Assembly: GCF_905163445.1 (NCBI RefSeq)
Contig: NC_053200.1
Coordinates: forward strand, 15,190,001 to 15,254,000
Direction of reading: 5' to 3'
DNA length: 64,000 nucleotides
Origin: Pararge aegeria
Lineage: Eukaryota > Arthropoda > Insecta > Lepidoptera > Nymphalidae
Made by a program: the position numbers and the translations under genes. Positions 1 to 10,497 of this stretch are shown here, in pieces. Position 1 is the first letter of the stretch. Every line of letters begins with the position of its first letter. Below the pieces are notes generated by a model. It did no database searches, was not told the DNA's origin, and saw only the letters and a program-made list of their open reading frames with translations.

Positions 1-203
1 CGCTATTTAAACACCCTTTCAAGAACTAATACCGACAAACCAAAATTTTCCTACTAGATCTCCAATTATTTTTTAAACAATTTTACAGTCTATATTACTT
101 CGTGATAGTTTACCTTTTTTGTGGCGAAGAAATGGTTAAATCGGTCCAGTCCTTAGAAGCCTCTTGGGTACAAACAAACAAAAAAAAAAACCTCTTTCTA
201 ATG

Positions 204-430
204 AAGTCAAAGTCAAATATTTCTATATTCAAATCGGCACAAATATGGCACTTTTGATGCGTACATTACATGTAAAACATAACATAGAATTGAGATGATG
301 GCGATAACTAAATTCGTCAACTTAAAACTACGAGGGTTCCAAGCGCGCCAAGAAGCCCACAACAAACTTAGCCGGTAGTTTTTTTTTTGTTACCACCACC
401 ACACACTGTCACTTAAAACTATTAAAGAAT
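204..430 (-). mobile_element. LINE-A 3' end
   Basis: 3' untranslated end of a CR1/Jockey-type LINE, reversed. It begins with a short GACTTT-type tail (read in reverse), then a 'ggcgataac' block and a GAGGGTTCCA block shared with the coding copy at 55949-57045. 5'-truncated, as usual for target-primed retroposition. No coding sequence left. Confidence 0.8.
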
Positions 431-442
431 ATTAGTATAGAT

Positions 443-582
443 CAGTGGCGTGCACTTCATACATGCACAAAAGCACTGCACCTTACAATTTTTGTATGTC
501 TCATAAGGGAGAAGAATTTTTAATTTCTGGCCATATTGCTTCTTAATGCACACCCTCTCCAAGAAACCTGTGCACGGCACTG
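443..582. mobile_element. hAT-like MITE, 140 bp
   Basis: The ends are inverted repeats: CAGTGGCGTGCAC on the left and the complement of GTGCACGGCACTG on the right (12 of 13 match). They are flanked by 8-bp direct repeats, gtatagat (435-442) and gtttagat (583-590), with one mismatch. An 8-bp duplication and CAG-starting termini are what hAT transposons make. There is no coding capacity, so it would need a transposase in trans. Confidence 0.7.
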
Positions 583-814
583 GTTTAGATAAAGTACTAA
601 AATGTATGGTACTTTATATCCTGGAGGATATGGTAGGAACTACGTGCAGATAATGCTGTCTTAATTGCGAACGTAATCCGTCAGGCAGCTCCGACTCATT
701 ATCAGTTCACTTTGATGATATTATCACGAGTTAAGTCACTTTCACACAAAATAATATTATGATATTATTAGCTATATAACAAAATAAACATTTGGCGGCC
801 AAGAACTATGGTAA

Positions 815-1090
815 TAAAAACATTTTGTGTGAGATCGCTCATTTATAAAATAAATTATCAAACTCATTAAAAGAGTGTAATAACATTAACATTTTCAAAA
901 GTCAGCTAAAGGATTTTATCTTAGAAAATATTGAAAAGTTAGACATTCACTATATCTAGAATTCCTACTCTGTAACTTCACTATAGAAATACTGTTAGAC
1001 ATAATATAATGTGTGCATGCGTTCTGTGTAGATTTTAAGAATTATTAGAGTACCCTAGAATTAATAAAGTAAAAATTTTAATAAATTAAT
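815..1090 (+). pseudogene. LINE reverse transcriptase C-terminal remnant
   Basis: One frame reads like the last residues of a CR1/Jockey-type ORF2 (around 'YNKLSNSLKECNNINIFKS', 'LKDFIL'), beginning near 838 after a disrupted codon and stopping near 958. An AT-rich 3' region with AATAAAGTA follows to about 1085. The pattern of a short conserved patch followed by a FK..LK.F motif is typical of LINE C-termini. Family not assigned. Everything upstream is missing. Confidence 0.5.
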
Positions 1091-1222
1091 AATAAAAGAA
1101 TTAATTGTAACCTATATTATCTCTTAAAGTGAACCACCGATATATAAATTTAATATCGTTCCATCAATTACTTCCGATCTTTCCAGTGCATCTTCTATCC
1201 GCAAACCAAACCGTTGATATTC

Positions 1223-1700
1223 GACAAAGTCAAAGTCAAAGTCAAATATTTCTTTATTCAAATAGCCACATAGATGGCACTTTCGATGCGATGATTACAT
1301 AAAAAATTTGTACATAGTAGTGAGTTGTGGTGGCGATAACTACATTCGTAAAAGTTCAATTCAAATTCAAAATTCATTTATTTCAAGTAGGCCTAATATA
1401 AGCACTTTTGAAACATCAAGTATGTCTGTTTGTAGTTACTCTAACACCGGTTCGTAAGACAGATTCTACTTAGAAAAAGCCGGCAAGAAACTCAGCAGTT
1501 GCTCTTTTCCAACATCGTTTTACAATTTAACAATCTTCGTTCTATCTTGTTTTAGATGAAAGTGGAGCGGCTTGTCAAAATTAAAACTAAAGGTACGAGA
1601 GTTCCAAACGCACCCTGATCCAAGAAGCCCAAAACTAGCTTAGCCGGGCTATATTGTTGTTATCACCATCTCACATTGAAGTGATCGCGCAATAAATATA
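1223..1700 (-). mobile_element. LINE-A 3' end, split by LINE-B
   Basis: Starts with a (GACAAA/GTCAAA)n tail, then the LINE-A 3' region to about 1351. The copy resumes at about 1577 with 'ttaaaactaaaggtacgag' and runs to about 1700. The gap holds a LINE-B copy, so LINE-A was there first. Confidence 0.8.
1354..1576 (-). mobile_element. LINE-B 3' end nested in LINE-A
   Basis: Reversed 3' end of the second CR1-type family (tail of TTCAAATTCAAAATTC type, then 'tttcaagtaggcctaatat' and 'ccggttcg' blocks). It matches the 3' region of the coding copy at 29424-29840. Inserted within the older LINE-A copy. Confidence 0.8.
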
Positions 1701-1799
1701 CAATAAAAAATACAGTCAAATTGAGAACCTCATCCTTTTTGTAAATCGGATGGAAATACAAGTATCATCGATAACTTTAAATTACAAATCAATGTGAAA

Positions 1800-2015
1800 A
1801 TGCTTTGCATATTAACGTTACAAGTTTTAATGAAGGCGAGTTACTCAAACAACGCGTCCTTTGATAAAACACACGACTTCGTGTCTGCTCCGTCTAGTTA
1901 CAGCTCGTAAGACTCACCTGCTCTGGCGACGTGAACTTCGTTCGCAAACTTCGGGCTTCCATATTTTATATTTCATTATGAACATGGTGGTGTTGTCTAA
2001 GTTTTTTAAAACTTA
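1800..2015. repeat. Unclassified repeat R10, copy 1
   Basis: Shares 'cgttacaagttttaatgaag', 'gataaaacacacgactt' and 'gtaagac.cacctgctct' blocks with 3695-3905 in the same order and orientation. No termini or coding sequence recognised. Confidence 0.6.
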
Positions 2016-2169
2016 GTAAGATTTAGAGACAGAGAATAATTATTATAACGTGTAATAGGCATGATCGATGATGACAGTAACAAAGAATATACCTAAGCTA
2101 AAATATTGTATTTATCTAATGATATATGATTGATGTATTATGAAAAACGTATTTTTATTTATATTCTAA

Positions 2170-2605
2170 CTAGCTGTTGACCGCGACTTCGTCTGCGTTT
2201 GATTTTGTTTTTTGATGTGGAATTAAATTTAGTTGTAGATCTTAAAAAAATTAAAGTATTTAGTATCGCTAAGCCTTAAATGAGGGGTTTACTGCTGTCC
2301 GCTGAGGAGTTCTGTCCTCTATCTCCAACCAAAGTTTGGGCAAAATTAAACACATATTATAACCTCTATAGTACAGAAATAATTATTTAAATCGGTTATA
2401 ATTTGTCGGAGTTATGGTGTAAAATCGTCAAACACTCATCCCCTCTCCCAAAGGAACCGACCTTAATGTCGGGATAAAAGTATCCAATATTACTTCTAAA
2501 ACTTCCAAAAATATGTGTACAAAGTTTCATGAGGATCGGTTAAGTAGTTTTTGCATGAAAGCGTAACAAACAAACTTACATTGATATTTATAATATTAGT
2601 AGGGA
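2170..2605 (-). mobile_element. Helitron-like non-autonomous element H3
   Basis: On the minus strand it starts TCCCTACTAATATTATAAAT and ends GACGAAGTCGCGGTCAACAG followed by CTAG, between a host A and a host T. A TC start, a CTAG end preceded by a short GC-rich hairpin (GACGAAGTC), insertion between A and T, and no target duplication are Helitron traits. Inside is only AT-rich non-coding DNA. The family is widespread in Lepidoptera. Assignment to Helitron rather than a LINE-related repeat is inference. Confidence 0.55.
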
Positions 2606-2608
2606 TGT

Positions 2609-2672
2609 GAAGGCTTAAGGCTGTAGTCCACCACGCTGGCCCAGTGCGGATTGGTGGACTCCACACTTTAAC
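2609..2672 (-). mobile_element. SINE S2 body fragment
   Basis: Short reversed piece of the S2 body ('gtagtccaccacgctggccc', 'gtgcggattggtggactcc'). The family is described at 44798-45085. Confidence 0.65.
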
Positions 2673-2856
2673 ACCTAATCCTCAGTCTATTGATATCCCA
2701 CTACTTGACACATCACACTTGGATTCATAGCAAAATCCCACGACGCTGCTACAATAACTTTATGGGTTTTACCAATTATGGCAATCAAAGACATGAGTTT
2801 AAAAAATCACTTAGGTACTTGAACTGGTACTGCAGATTTCTTGGGAGAGAATTCCG

Positions 2857-3117
2857 ATCATCATCATCATATCAACCCATTAATGACCCACTACAGAGTA
2901 CGGGGCCCCTACTGCAATAACAAGGGTTTAAGCCGTAGTCCACCACACTGGACAAGTGCGGATTGGTGGGCTTTACACGCTTTTGAGAACATCGTGTAGA
3001 ATTTTCAGGCAAGCTGGTTTCCTCACAATGTTTTCCTTCACTGACAAAGCAAGTGATATTTAGTTGTTTGAAATGCAAATAACAATATAAAGGTGCGGCC
3101 GGAATTCGAACAATGAA
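2857..3117 (-). mobile_element. SINE S2, nearly full body
   Basis: Reversed copy beginning with an (ATC)n tail, then the 'cccactacagagtacgggg', 'gattggtgggctt' and 'gcaagtgatattt' blocks. The tRNA-like head is degenerate near 3090-3117. ORFs across it are incidental. Confidence 0.75.
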
Positions 3118-3148
3118 ACCGAATTTAAGCTTAATTTTTATAATATAC

Positions 3149-3520
3149 TAGCGTACCCAGCCCGCTTCGACGGTCTAGATTTTGCTTTATTTTATTTAAA
3201 CAATAAACTTACATCATTAAATTTTTAATTTAAGTCTCATAATATATTAAATCATTTATTTCTCTCCGTATTCATTCTCTTCTATTCTCTTCTCGAGCGG
3301 GTGAAGATCATTATCTACACCCAACAATAGAATATCTTCATAGTAAATAAAAGCTGTATTTGACAGTTCAAAAATAGGGGTGCTTCGATCGTCACCAAAC
3401 TTTACAGGATTACTCGCCAGGTCAATCCGGAGATTCCCTGAAAGTTTCATTGAAATCAGTCCATCCGTTTCGGAGCCTATACGGAACATACCCACACACT
3501 TTCTCTTTTGTATGTATGGA
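3149..3520 (-). mobile_element. H3-type Helitron-like repeat, divergent
   Basis: Begins with CTAGCGTACCCAGCCCGCTT (minus-strand 3' end CTAG preceded by a GC-rich stem) and carries the 'caaactttacaggatt... tccatccgtttcggagc' type interior seen in these repeats. An open frame across 3256-3612 on the minus strand has no recognisable domain and is probably chance. Confidence 0.45.
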
Positions 3521-3694
3521 TCATGCAATTCCGCAAAGAAGGAAACGCTTGCATCCAATATCACCCCTTCTACTAACTTATAATGAAATGAAATTAAATG
3601 TAACAGAAACACCTAATGTCTAACAGCAATGCTATTTATTGAACAGTTTCGACTTCAAAAATAATAACGTGTCTATGTAGAAACGCTTCCCTTA

Positions 3695-3905
3695 TACCGT
3701 TACAAGTTTTAATGAAGGCATTAAAATTTACATCGCTTTCCCGCCCTTTAATAAAACACAAGACTTTTTGTCTATTACATCCATTCAGAGTTCGTAAGAC
3801 GCACCTGCTCTCCCGACGTCAACTTCGTTTGCAAACTTTGCGCTTCCACCTTTTATGTTTTATAAAGCCATGTCTTTATCAAAGCATTTTTTTAAACTTT
3901 GGAAA
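3695..3905. repeat. Unclassified repeat R10, copy 2
   Basis: Second copy of the block at 1800-2015, about 1.9 kb downstream in direct orientation and considerably diverged. Confidence 0.6.
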
Positions 3906-3943
3906 ATAGCTAGATTATCTTCAGACGTCAAATATAAAGCTTA

Positions 3944-4265
3944 TGCCCGATTTCACTAACGACGAAGGCAATGCCTAAGTTACCTTTCACCAATCGATTT
4001 TCACTAGGCAACTCATATAACCTGACTTGTCAATGATTCTTGCTATAAGCTACTGTGTTTTTAAGATTTCGTATGGATTTTTTTATTTTATACAACTTAG
4101 TTATACATTATATCATAAACGATTGAAAGAACGATTTTAAGTTAAAAACTCAATTTGTATTTTTTTATCTAACAAGTGTCAGTTTACGAATTTAAGCGAG
4201 CATTTACGAATTTAAGCGACAGTTTGAACAGTCGTTAGTCAACTTTTATGAACTGGTGAAACGTA
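3944..4265. mobile_element. Possible MITE with imperfect ends
   Basis: The left end reads GCCCGATTTCACTAACGAC and the right end, reverse-complemented, contains TTTCACCAGTTC and later TAACGAC, so the ends are partly inverted. A short tandem repeat (tttacgaatttaagcga twice, 4193-4219) lies near the right end. No clear target duplication, so this is tentative. Confidence 0.3.
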
Positions 4266-4922
4266 TTTTTTCTCTAGTAATTAATCATTAGGCCTCTGAT
4301 TTCCAAGTTTTTTTTAACAGATTCAGATGGCCAGCTTGATTTAGAGTGTTATCCTTACTAAAAATTATAAAGACGAAGTTGTGTTTGTCTGTTTGTCGTT
4401 CCAACACGCCCCAACTTGATTTTGACACACATCTAGTTGATAATAAACCTTGCCTAAGGCTCGAGTGAATAAACTTCACGTTAACGCGACGTCGAGCAAA
4501 GGTGGGAATAAATTATTTAAGGATTCGTCAGAACTCAAAATTCTCAGTTCCTTGGGATTCTTTCAAAATTTTCAATGTCATGCGAGCTTTCCTCCAGCAC
4601 AATATTGTTTGAGTCGTCACAGTTTAACAATCGTACAGTTTATAATCTAGTTACTCAGATCAGCAAGAAACAGACGCAATAACTATATATTTACTTTTGT
4701 TTTCATATTACCCAATCCGCTTTAACGATTAAGGTTTTTGTTGTCATATAACTGCCATACTGCAAACCGATTAGCTCGTTCCGCTACATAATGCACTTAC
4801 CAACAGATATGATATAAGTCAAGGGGTAACTTGTAGTGTAATAAAAAAAAGATGATTATTTAGTCAAAAATATAGCCAAGAATAATATATCTTATTTCGC
4901 TGATAGATTTTAAATTAGGAAT
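4266..4922. other. No recognised feature
   Basis: AT-rich sequence. A short 'aaagacgaagttgtgtttgtc' stretch near 4370-4400 resembles the start of Helitron-like or LINE 3' repeats, but nothing can be delimited. Short open frames here lack any known motif. Confidence 0.4.
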
Positions 4923-5148
4923 TCATAATTTTAGGATTTTCTCTGGTCTTGTCCAGTGCGAGACATCGACCGTGGGCCTCTACCGACAAAGAGTACCGCG
5001 CACTGATTTTAGCGTAATAGAACGAGGCCGCGTAGAATCCGATTGGGGATTAATAATCTAAACAGGATAGCCCGCTATCATCTTGGATTTCACTTACTAC
5101 CAAGTGAGATTGCAGTCACGGGCTAACTTAGAGTGGAATGAAAAAAAA
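4923..5148 (+). mobile_element. SINE S3, head missing
   Basis: S3 body with 'ttttctctggtcttgtcc', 'ctaccgacaaagag', 'agcccgctatcatcttgga' and a poly-A tail near 5140. The family is described at 6862-7180. Confidence 0.75.
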
Positions 5149-5182
5149 TCGTATCGGAATTCTCAGCATCTTAATATATATA

Positions 5183-5425
5183 TCATCATCGGCCATTGTG
5201 CGTCCACTGCTGATCATAGGCCTCTTTCAAGCAGCGCCAACTTTTCCTATTTTCGGCTTTCCTCATCCAGTCGATGCCTGCCACTTTTCGGAGGTCGTCG
5301 CTCGATTTAGTAGGGGGCGTCCGACACTCCGTTTACCGACACGCGGTCTCCACTCGAGAACCTTTCGACTCCAACGTCCATCGGTCCTCCGACAAACGTG
5401 ACCAGCCCACTGCCACTTTAGTACT
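5183..5425 (-). pseudogene. RTE-like LINE ORF C-terminal remnant
   Basis: The minus strand encodes the conserved end of RTE-type ORFs (WQWAGHVCRRTDGRW, then VLEWRPRVGKRSVGRP). A 'cgtccactgctgatcatagg' block forms the 3' end. The frame ends in a non-matching region, so this is a dead tail. Clearer relatives lie at 14425-14759 and 35226-35590. Confidence 0.75.
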
Positions 5426-5429
5426 CTAA

Positions 5430-6204
5430 CACGAAAGGAAATTATATATATATTAGCACCATTGTTGGGGAACATCACTCATACTGTATAATAGCTAAAC
5501 AGTAGTAACTCTAATACGGGATACTTGAAGACATTCCTCCCGGGGGCGAATGTCTGAATCACTAGCATACTCGAATATACGTTTCTCGTTACAATTTTCC
5601 TCAACCTCCCCGTGTATTATATTGAACATGACAGTAATACATTGGGTTAACGACCTCCCTTGGTCTTGTAAGTGGGAGGTACAGAGTTCTATTAATTCAA
5701 TTTGGGAATTCATAATATTAAAATTAATAAAAAATTGCGTTATTTAAAAAGACAAATTAAATAGAATTTAGTATTTAAAGCAACTGATATTTATTGCTTT
5801 AATAATTAAAACGCTTCAAACTCCGAAAAAAGTACGTGCTGAAAGCTGAAATCCTGACTACCACTTTTCTTTTATACTTATGTAGTTGAGCCTGAGCTAC
5901 CATAAAATAGAATCATGCAAACTTTTCAAGAAACTTAAAAATTCCTGTATAAAAAAACAGTAGGTTGGTACGCCGCGATTTGAAAATCTTTCTCATGTCG
6001 TCGATTAGAAAGTGTTTTTTGTTGTTTATCAAATGTATGTTTATATATCCATGAAGTCTTACCAATTCAATTTAAGCATGTTAATGGTTTAATTTACACT
6101 TTATCAATATCTTATGAAATTATTCGGAGATAGAATATCGAATTCCCCGCATTACTTTTGTTAACAATATTATTTACAATCAGTGTGTGGGGATGGTTGG
6201 TGCT
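5430..6204. other. Mostly unexplained; small S2 trace
   Basis: Contains a degenerate S2 fragment at about 5809-5872 (cttcaaactccgaaaaaag, then a head-like 'gctgaaatcctgactaccac'). The rest is AT-rich and unrecognised. Confidence 0.4.
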
Positions 6205-6305
6205 TTTATAACATGATACCGAAGGTAATATTAGATCTACCTTTATCTAAGTTTAAACAATATATTGAAACCCATTTAATCAAATGAAATAATGAAATTC
6301 TTACT
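6205..6305 (+). pseudogene. LINE-B ORF2 C-terminal fragment
   Basis: Reads 'YNMIPKVILDLPLSKFKQYI' in one frame, the last conserved patch of LINE-B ORF2, then stops. The matching 3' region reappears at 6525-6745, so about 220 bp of unrelated sequence separates the two pieces. Confidence 0.7.
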
Positions 6306-6524
6306 ACCGCTTATGACTACACTATGGCAACGACTTCGCATTTCGGAACATACGGATATCGAAGTTTCTGAGGGTAGATTTTTAATCATATATATGGATA
6401 CCATATTAATAATAAGTTTAATATGATTGGTAATCAAATAAAATAAGATCAATATGATTTCTCAAGTGTAAGTGAATATGTAAAATTATTCTTTAAGAGA
6501 AATAAATGATTCTTTAACCTGATT

Positions 6525-6745
6525 TCTTTAACGACAAGGCAGAAAAGACAAGAACAAGATAGAAAAATTCTAAAGATTGTTAAACTATAAAATGATGTTG
6601 AAAAAGAGCAATCTGCTGAGTTCCATGCCGGCTATTCTCAGTAGAATCTACTTTCCGAACCGGTCGGTAGAGTCACTCTACAAACAGACTGACTTGAACT
6701 TTATAGAAGCAACAACTGGTTCCCATATTATAGGTTTTGGGACAC
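6525..6745 (+). mobile_element. LINE-B 3' untranslated end
   Basis: Carries 'ttctttaacgacaaggcag', 'gttgaaaaagagcaatctgc', 'cttccgaaccggtcggtag' and 'cagactgacttgaa' in LINE-B order. Continuation of 6205-6305 after an insertion. Confidence 0.75.
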
Positions 6746-6775
6746 GGACAAGAACACTATAATCATTTAGTAATA

Positions 6776-6846
6776 GGTTCCAAAATACACTTCCAATCGC
6801 AGGTTAATCTAAAATAGTAGGGGTCACTAGGTTTCACACCTAGTAG
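6776..6846 (+). repeat. Direct repeat flanking an S3 SINE, left copy
   Basis: About 70 bp ('aggttccaaaatacac', 'aatcgcaggttaatct', 'aatagtaggggtcact') repeated at 7203-7275 with moderate divergence. The S3 copy 6862-7180 sits between the two. Confidence 0.7.
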
Positions 6847-6861
6847 GTTTTTGAAGAACTC

Positions 6862-7180
6862 TCTGGCGCTGTGGTCAACGCTGTGGTTTTAAATGGGAGG
6901 TCACGGGATCAAGCTCCAGCAGGGGCAATTTGGGTATAAGAATTTATGAATTTTCTCTGGTCTAGTCTGGTGAGAGTCTTCGGCTGAGGATATTAACCAC
7001 CCAACCGACAAAGATGAGCCGCCAATGATGTAGCATTTCGGTAAGATGTCGCTCATAAACCGATTAGGGGTATAGGTTTAATATTACTGCCATATCTATT
7101 TATTTAGTTACCATCTTAGACTGCATCATCACTTATCACGAGCTGACGTCAAGAGCTGACTTGTAATGGAATAGAAAAAA
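6862..7180 (+). mobile_element. SINE S3, best full-length copy
   Basis: tRNA-derived SINE. The head (about 6862-6930) has an A-box-like TGGCGCTGTGGTCAACG and a degenerate B box (gggatcaagctcc). The body follows with 'ttttctctggtctagtctgg', 'accgacaaagatgagccgcc', 'cggtaagatgtcgc', 'accatcttagactgcatcat' and an A-rich tail. About ten further copies occur in the window. RNA polymerase III would drive it from the internal boxes. Non-coding. Confidence 0.8.
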
Positions 7181-7202
7181 CGCATTTAAAATTTTCAGTA
7201 CA

Positions 7203-7275
7203 AGGTTCTAAAACACGCAGTCCAGTCGCAGGGTAATTTAGAATAGTAGAGGTCACAAAGTATTACACTTGATCT
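7203..7275 (+). repeat. Direct repeat flanking an S3 SINE, right copy
   Basis: Counterpart of 6776-6846 ('aggttctaaaacacgc', 'agtcgcagggtaattt', 'aatagtagaggtcac'). Confidence 0.7.
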
Positions 7276-7369
7276 AGGTTGCTGTCAGATCGGACTGAGT
7301 AAACGGATCAAGCTGGCCAATACCCAGCAGTGGACATCCATCTTTTGGGACAATGGCTAACTAGGCCAC

Positions 7370-7463
7370 GCTCCCTTCACAATAACCGAGCGCGATTGTA
7401 CATTCCAGTAGTGAATGCTCCCCTCACAACAACCTAGCGCGATTGTACATTCCAGAAGTGAAT
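7370..7463 (+). repeat. 47-bp tandem duplication
   Basis: Two adjacent 47-bp units (7370-7416, 7417-7463) share 'gcgcgattgtacattccag' exactly and differ at about five positions. Single-copy in this window otherwise. Confidence 0.85.
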
Positions 7464-8588
7464 ACTTCGTTCGGACGTGAAAAGCTAAGTGAAGACGTTT
7501 TAGTATTTCAACCTCAACACACCCTCACACTTGGGCACGCGTGGCTTCGTACCGCGGCGGTGTCGCGGTGGCCTTAATGAGGGCCTGGGACGGCGCGTGT
7601 CATGAAATTAATTCTTAATGCTGATCGCATAGCACTTGCCGCAGGCACCTAAATACACGGCATTTTAATCACGACTCTAACAACGTTATAATTCGTACTC
7701 TTGTTTTGTTTTATGGCATTTGGTAGTGCTTAGCTCAATGTTAATCGCCAGTGACCGTTTTTTAAAATCCACGGCCCAGATGTAAATTAAGCAAAAAGAT
7801 TCATAATTCATTAATTTAATTACTAAATACCATGGAACCACGTGACAAAGTGCGGTCATCCCAACTGGATTGGAACCTGATCAAAAAATACCACTGAAAA
7901 TATTCTGTCAAGAAAAATAACAGTTTGGAATTTAACTTGTTATTCTGGGCGTAGACCCGTTCCCTTTATAATAATAATAATATCTTTACTGCCAAATTGT
8001 AAGTATACAAGGTTTGGTAAAGTCAAAAATTAAAATTTTGCTGTTTAAAATGAGCCACACAATGGCATGCAATGGTTTTACATTACACATTAAATTTTCA
8101 CTCAGTAAAAAATATTTCTTTATCCAATTAATTTCATGTGATAGTCTTGGAAAAAACTCAATCATAATATAATTAATTCAATTTAATGTTATAATATCCG
8201 GTATCGCATGCGCAACTGAAATTAAACAAAATCATTTTTCGACACGGCCATTATAATCTGTGCTTTGGTGAAGTCGTTCGATAAAGTGTGATGGAAGACG
8301 CTTACTGGCTAGCTTTGTGATACGTACGGCTCTGCGCACTAATGTGCGACCAGCACCGGTGTGTAGGTGCTGTGAAATAGGCTAAGTGTGTGTGTTACAC
8401 TGACCTCTATCTCTTCCGAGCTCGAGTGCTTTTTTTTCTGTAATCTACGGTATTGGATAGTAGCCGGAGTTACTTTGCCGAAGTCTAAGATACACACTGA
8501 AAATTAAGCTTTATGTGGCATCGTATTTCCCGAATGGATGATTTTTTTGTTTGAAAGGTGAATTAGTCGGAAGTGTTCATAGCTATGG
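7464..8588. other. Unexplained, with a CpG-rich patch
   Basis: 7530-7605 is distinctly GC- and CpG-rich (accgcggcggtgtcgcggtg) against an AT-rich background and could be an old regulatory patch or exon trace, but it lacks an open frame of note. 8240-8480 is also more balanced in composition. No repeat family or gene recognised. Confidence 0.35.
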
Positions 8589-8990
8589 TATGAGTATACG
8601 CTTTTATAATATGATTCCTAAGGTTATTTTGGAACTACCAATGCATAAGTTTAAAGAATATGTTAAAGCACATTTATTACAGTGAGGTTACTATGCAATT
8701 GAGTAATTTCTTAATTAAAAGGCAGATTGGAAGCATCCGGCTCCGCTTTCATCTCTCACAAGATATAAAAATGAATGTTAAAATGTAAAATGTAAATAGT
8801 TGATGTTGGAAAAGAGCAACTGATGAGTTTCTTGCCGACTTAGTCTCCGTGGAATCTGCCTTCCAAACGGGTGGTAGAGTAACTAGAAAAAGACAGACTT
8901 GACGCAACTTCGAAAAAGACAGACTTGACGACTTCAAAAATTCCTATTTTAGGCGTACTTAAAACAAATAAATTTTGAATTTTGGATTTT
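8589..8990 (+). pseudogene. LINE-B ORF2 tail and 3' end
   Basis: One frame reads 'FYNMIPKVILELPMHKFKEY' then 'VKAHLLQ' followed by stops, ending in the WKHPAPL motif also seen at 29424-29648. The 3' region follows ('gttggaaaagagcaactgat', 'ttaggcgtacttaaaacaaa') and ends in a GAATTTTG tail. A 'gaaaaagacagacttgacg' segment is duplicated in tandem near 8886-8930. Confidence 0.8.
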
Positions 8991-8994
8991 TTAG

Positions 8995-9345
8995 AATTAT
9001 GTTTAATGAAAATCGGTCCAAGATGGCTGCCGCCACAAAATGGCGGATGACACATTTATTCACAACTCCCTCAATATGTATAAATTCAAATTCAATTTTT
9101 TTTTTTAAGAAGGCTTGGTTTAAAAGCACTTTTGAAACGTCAAGTCAGTCTGTTTTGGAAGGCAAAGGTATTAAACTAGAGGCCTTGACTAGTAGAACAC
9201 TATACAATACGATACATTTCAAACCCAAGGTGGCCGCCGCCACAAAATCTCGAATTACATTTTATTTTTCAGAACTCCTTCAATTTGGTTATCCAACCAA
9301 AGGGCTTGACATTGAAAGTCGGGGGGTTTTATTTCTCTAGAATTC
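8995..9345. repeat. Unclassified repeat R8 split by LINE-B
   Basis: 'aagatggctgccgccacaaa' and 'acaactccctcaatatg' blocks, interrupted at about 9085-9165 by a reversed LINE-B 3' end ('aagcacttttgaaacgtcaa'), then a second 'aaggtggccgccgccacaaa' block. The 'ctccctc.atatggggtatc' part recurs at 21945-22055. Confidence 0.6.
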
Positions 9346-9368
9346 AACCGAAACTTTGAACGTCATTT

Positions 9369-9515
9369 CAACGGATTATGATGTTAATTGATGACTCAGT
9401 CTAAGGTGGTAGCAGGATTACCTGTTAATGCTACGGCATTTATAAGTTATTACAGTAACAGGTTAGCCCGCTACCATCTTAGACTGCATCATCAATGAAC
9501 ATCATAATCCGTTCA
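9369..9515. repeat. Imperfect inverted repeat made of S3 ends
   Basis: The left arm (about 9371-9433) and right arm (about 9455-9513) are inverted copies containing the S3 3' block 'ctaccatcttagactgcatc' and the flank 'acggattatgatgtt' / 'aacatcataatccgt'. Hairpin-forming. Confidence 0.7.
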
Positions 9516-9539
9516 AGGGCTAACTTGTGGTAACAATAT

Positions 9540-10134
9540 ATCCTTCTTTGGACAGCAAGCTATCTTAAAGCAACCGTGAATAAAGATCTGGACAACTGTA
9601 CAGCCATGCATTGTTGAAAACGATTATTTTTTAAATCTGTTTGAATGCTTCCGGGTGAGTTTGCGGGATAAAGAAGAAGCTGACCAGAATTTTAACAAGA
9701 AAATTAAGCGAGAGGTTGTTCAGGATATTTGTACCAATCGAACGCTTATCACAGAACCTCTCACGCATAAGTCGTACCTATCTAGTTAAAAATGAAACCT
9801 GCCAACAAAACACACCGAACGATAAAACATAAATCATTCCGCGCATCGATCAACAAGCCCAAATAACGTATGCATGGATTTCCGGCAATATTCACAACAT
9901 GGCGCCCGCACGGTACATTGCCGGCATGAATATGCTATTTCACTATTACTATTTGTTGAGTTTAAAATTACACAAACAGTGTTGATAGCAAAGTAATTAA
10001 GATAACAGATATCATCAGATTTAATATAATTTTCTTTAACTGTGAAGGACTACATCGTGACGAACCTGCATGGGTAAAGGTTCTTTCTAATGTTCTCTCT
10101 TGATCGTCATCATATCAAACCATTACCAAAGACT
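9540..10134. other. No recognised feature
   Basis: Composition is mixed and no repeat block shared with the rest of the window was seen. 9880-9950 is slightly GC-rich. No ORF with a recognisable domain. Confidence 0.4.
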
Positions 10135-10345
10135 AAGTCAAAGTCAAATATTTCTTTATTTAAATAGGCACATAGATGACACTTTTGATGCGTTATTATA
10201 TACAAAATGTGTACATAGCAGTGAGTAGTGATGGCGATAACTACAATCGTAAACTTAAAACTAAAGCTACGAGGGTTCCGATCGCGCCCTGGTCTAAGAA
10301 GAAGCTCACAACAAAATTAGCCGGGTGTTCTTTTTGTTATCACCA
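10135..10345 (-). mobile_element. LINE-A 3' end
   Basis: Reversed 3' region with short GTCAAA tail. It belongs with the coding piece at 10498-10848; a LINE-C fragment splits the two. Confidence 0.8.
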
Positions 10346-10495
10346 TTTATTAAACTCTTTATTTGTATACCACAACATTAACATATTTAAAATATAACAA
10401 AAACAGAAACATCGAAAGAAGTAGTAATACAAAAGGCGGCCTTATCGCTTAATAGCGATCTCTGCCAGGCAACCTTAGAATTAGGAAAAAAAAGA
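10346..10495 (-). mobile_element. LINE-C 3' end nested in LINE-A
   Basis: Contains 'aaaggcggccttatcgctta' and 'gatctctgccaggcaacct', the conserved 3' block of LINE-C (best copy 45600-45760). Its insertion interrupts LINE-A. Confidence 0.65.
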
Positions 10496-10497
10496 AA

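Noticed and set aside
3256..3612. 118-codon minus-strand ORF
   Set aside because: Lies in an H3-type repeat and has no known motif.
8975..9340. 121-codon plus-strand ORF
   Set aside because: Composite of repeat R8 and a LINE-B fragment.
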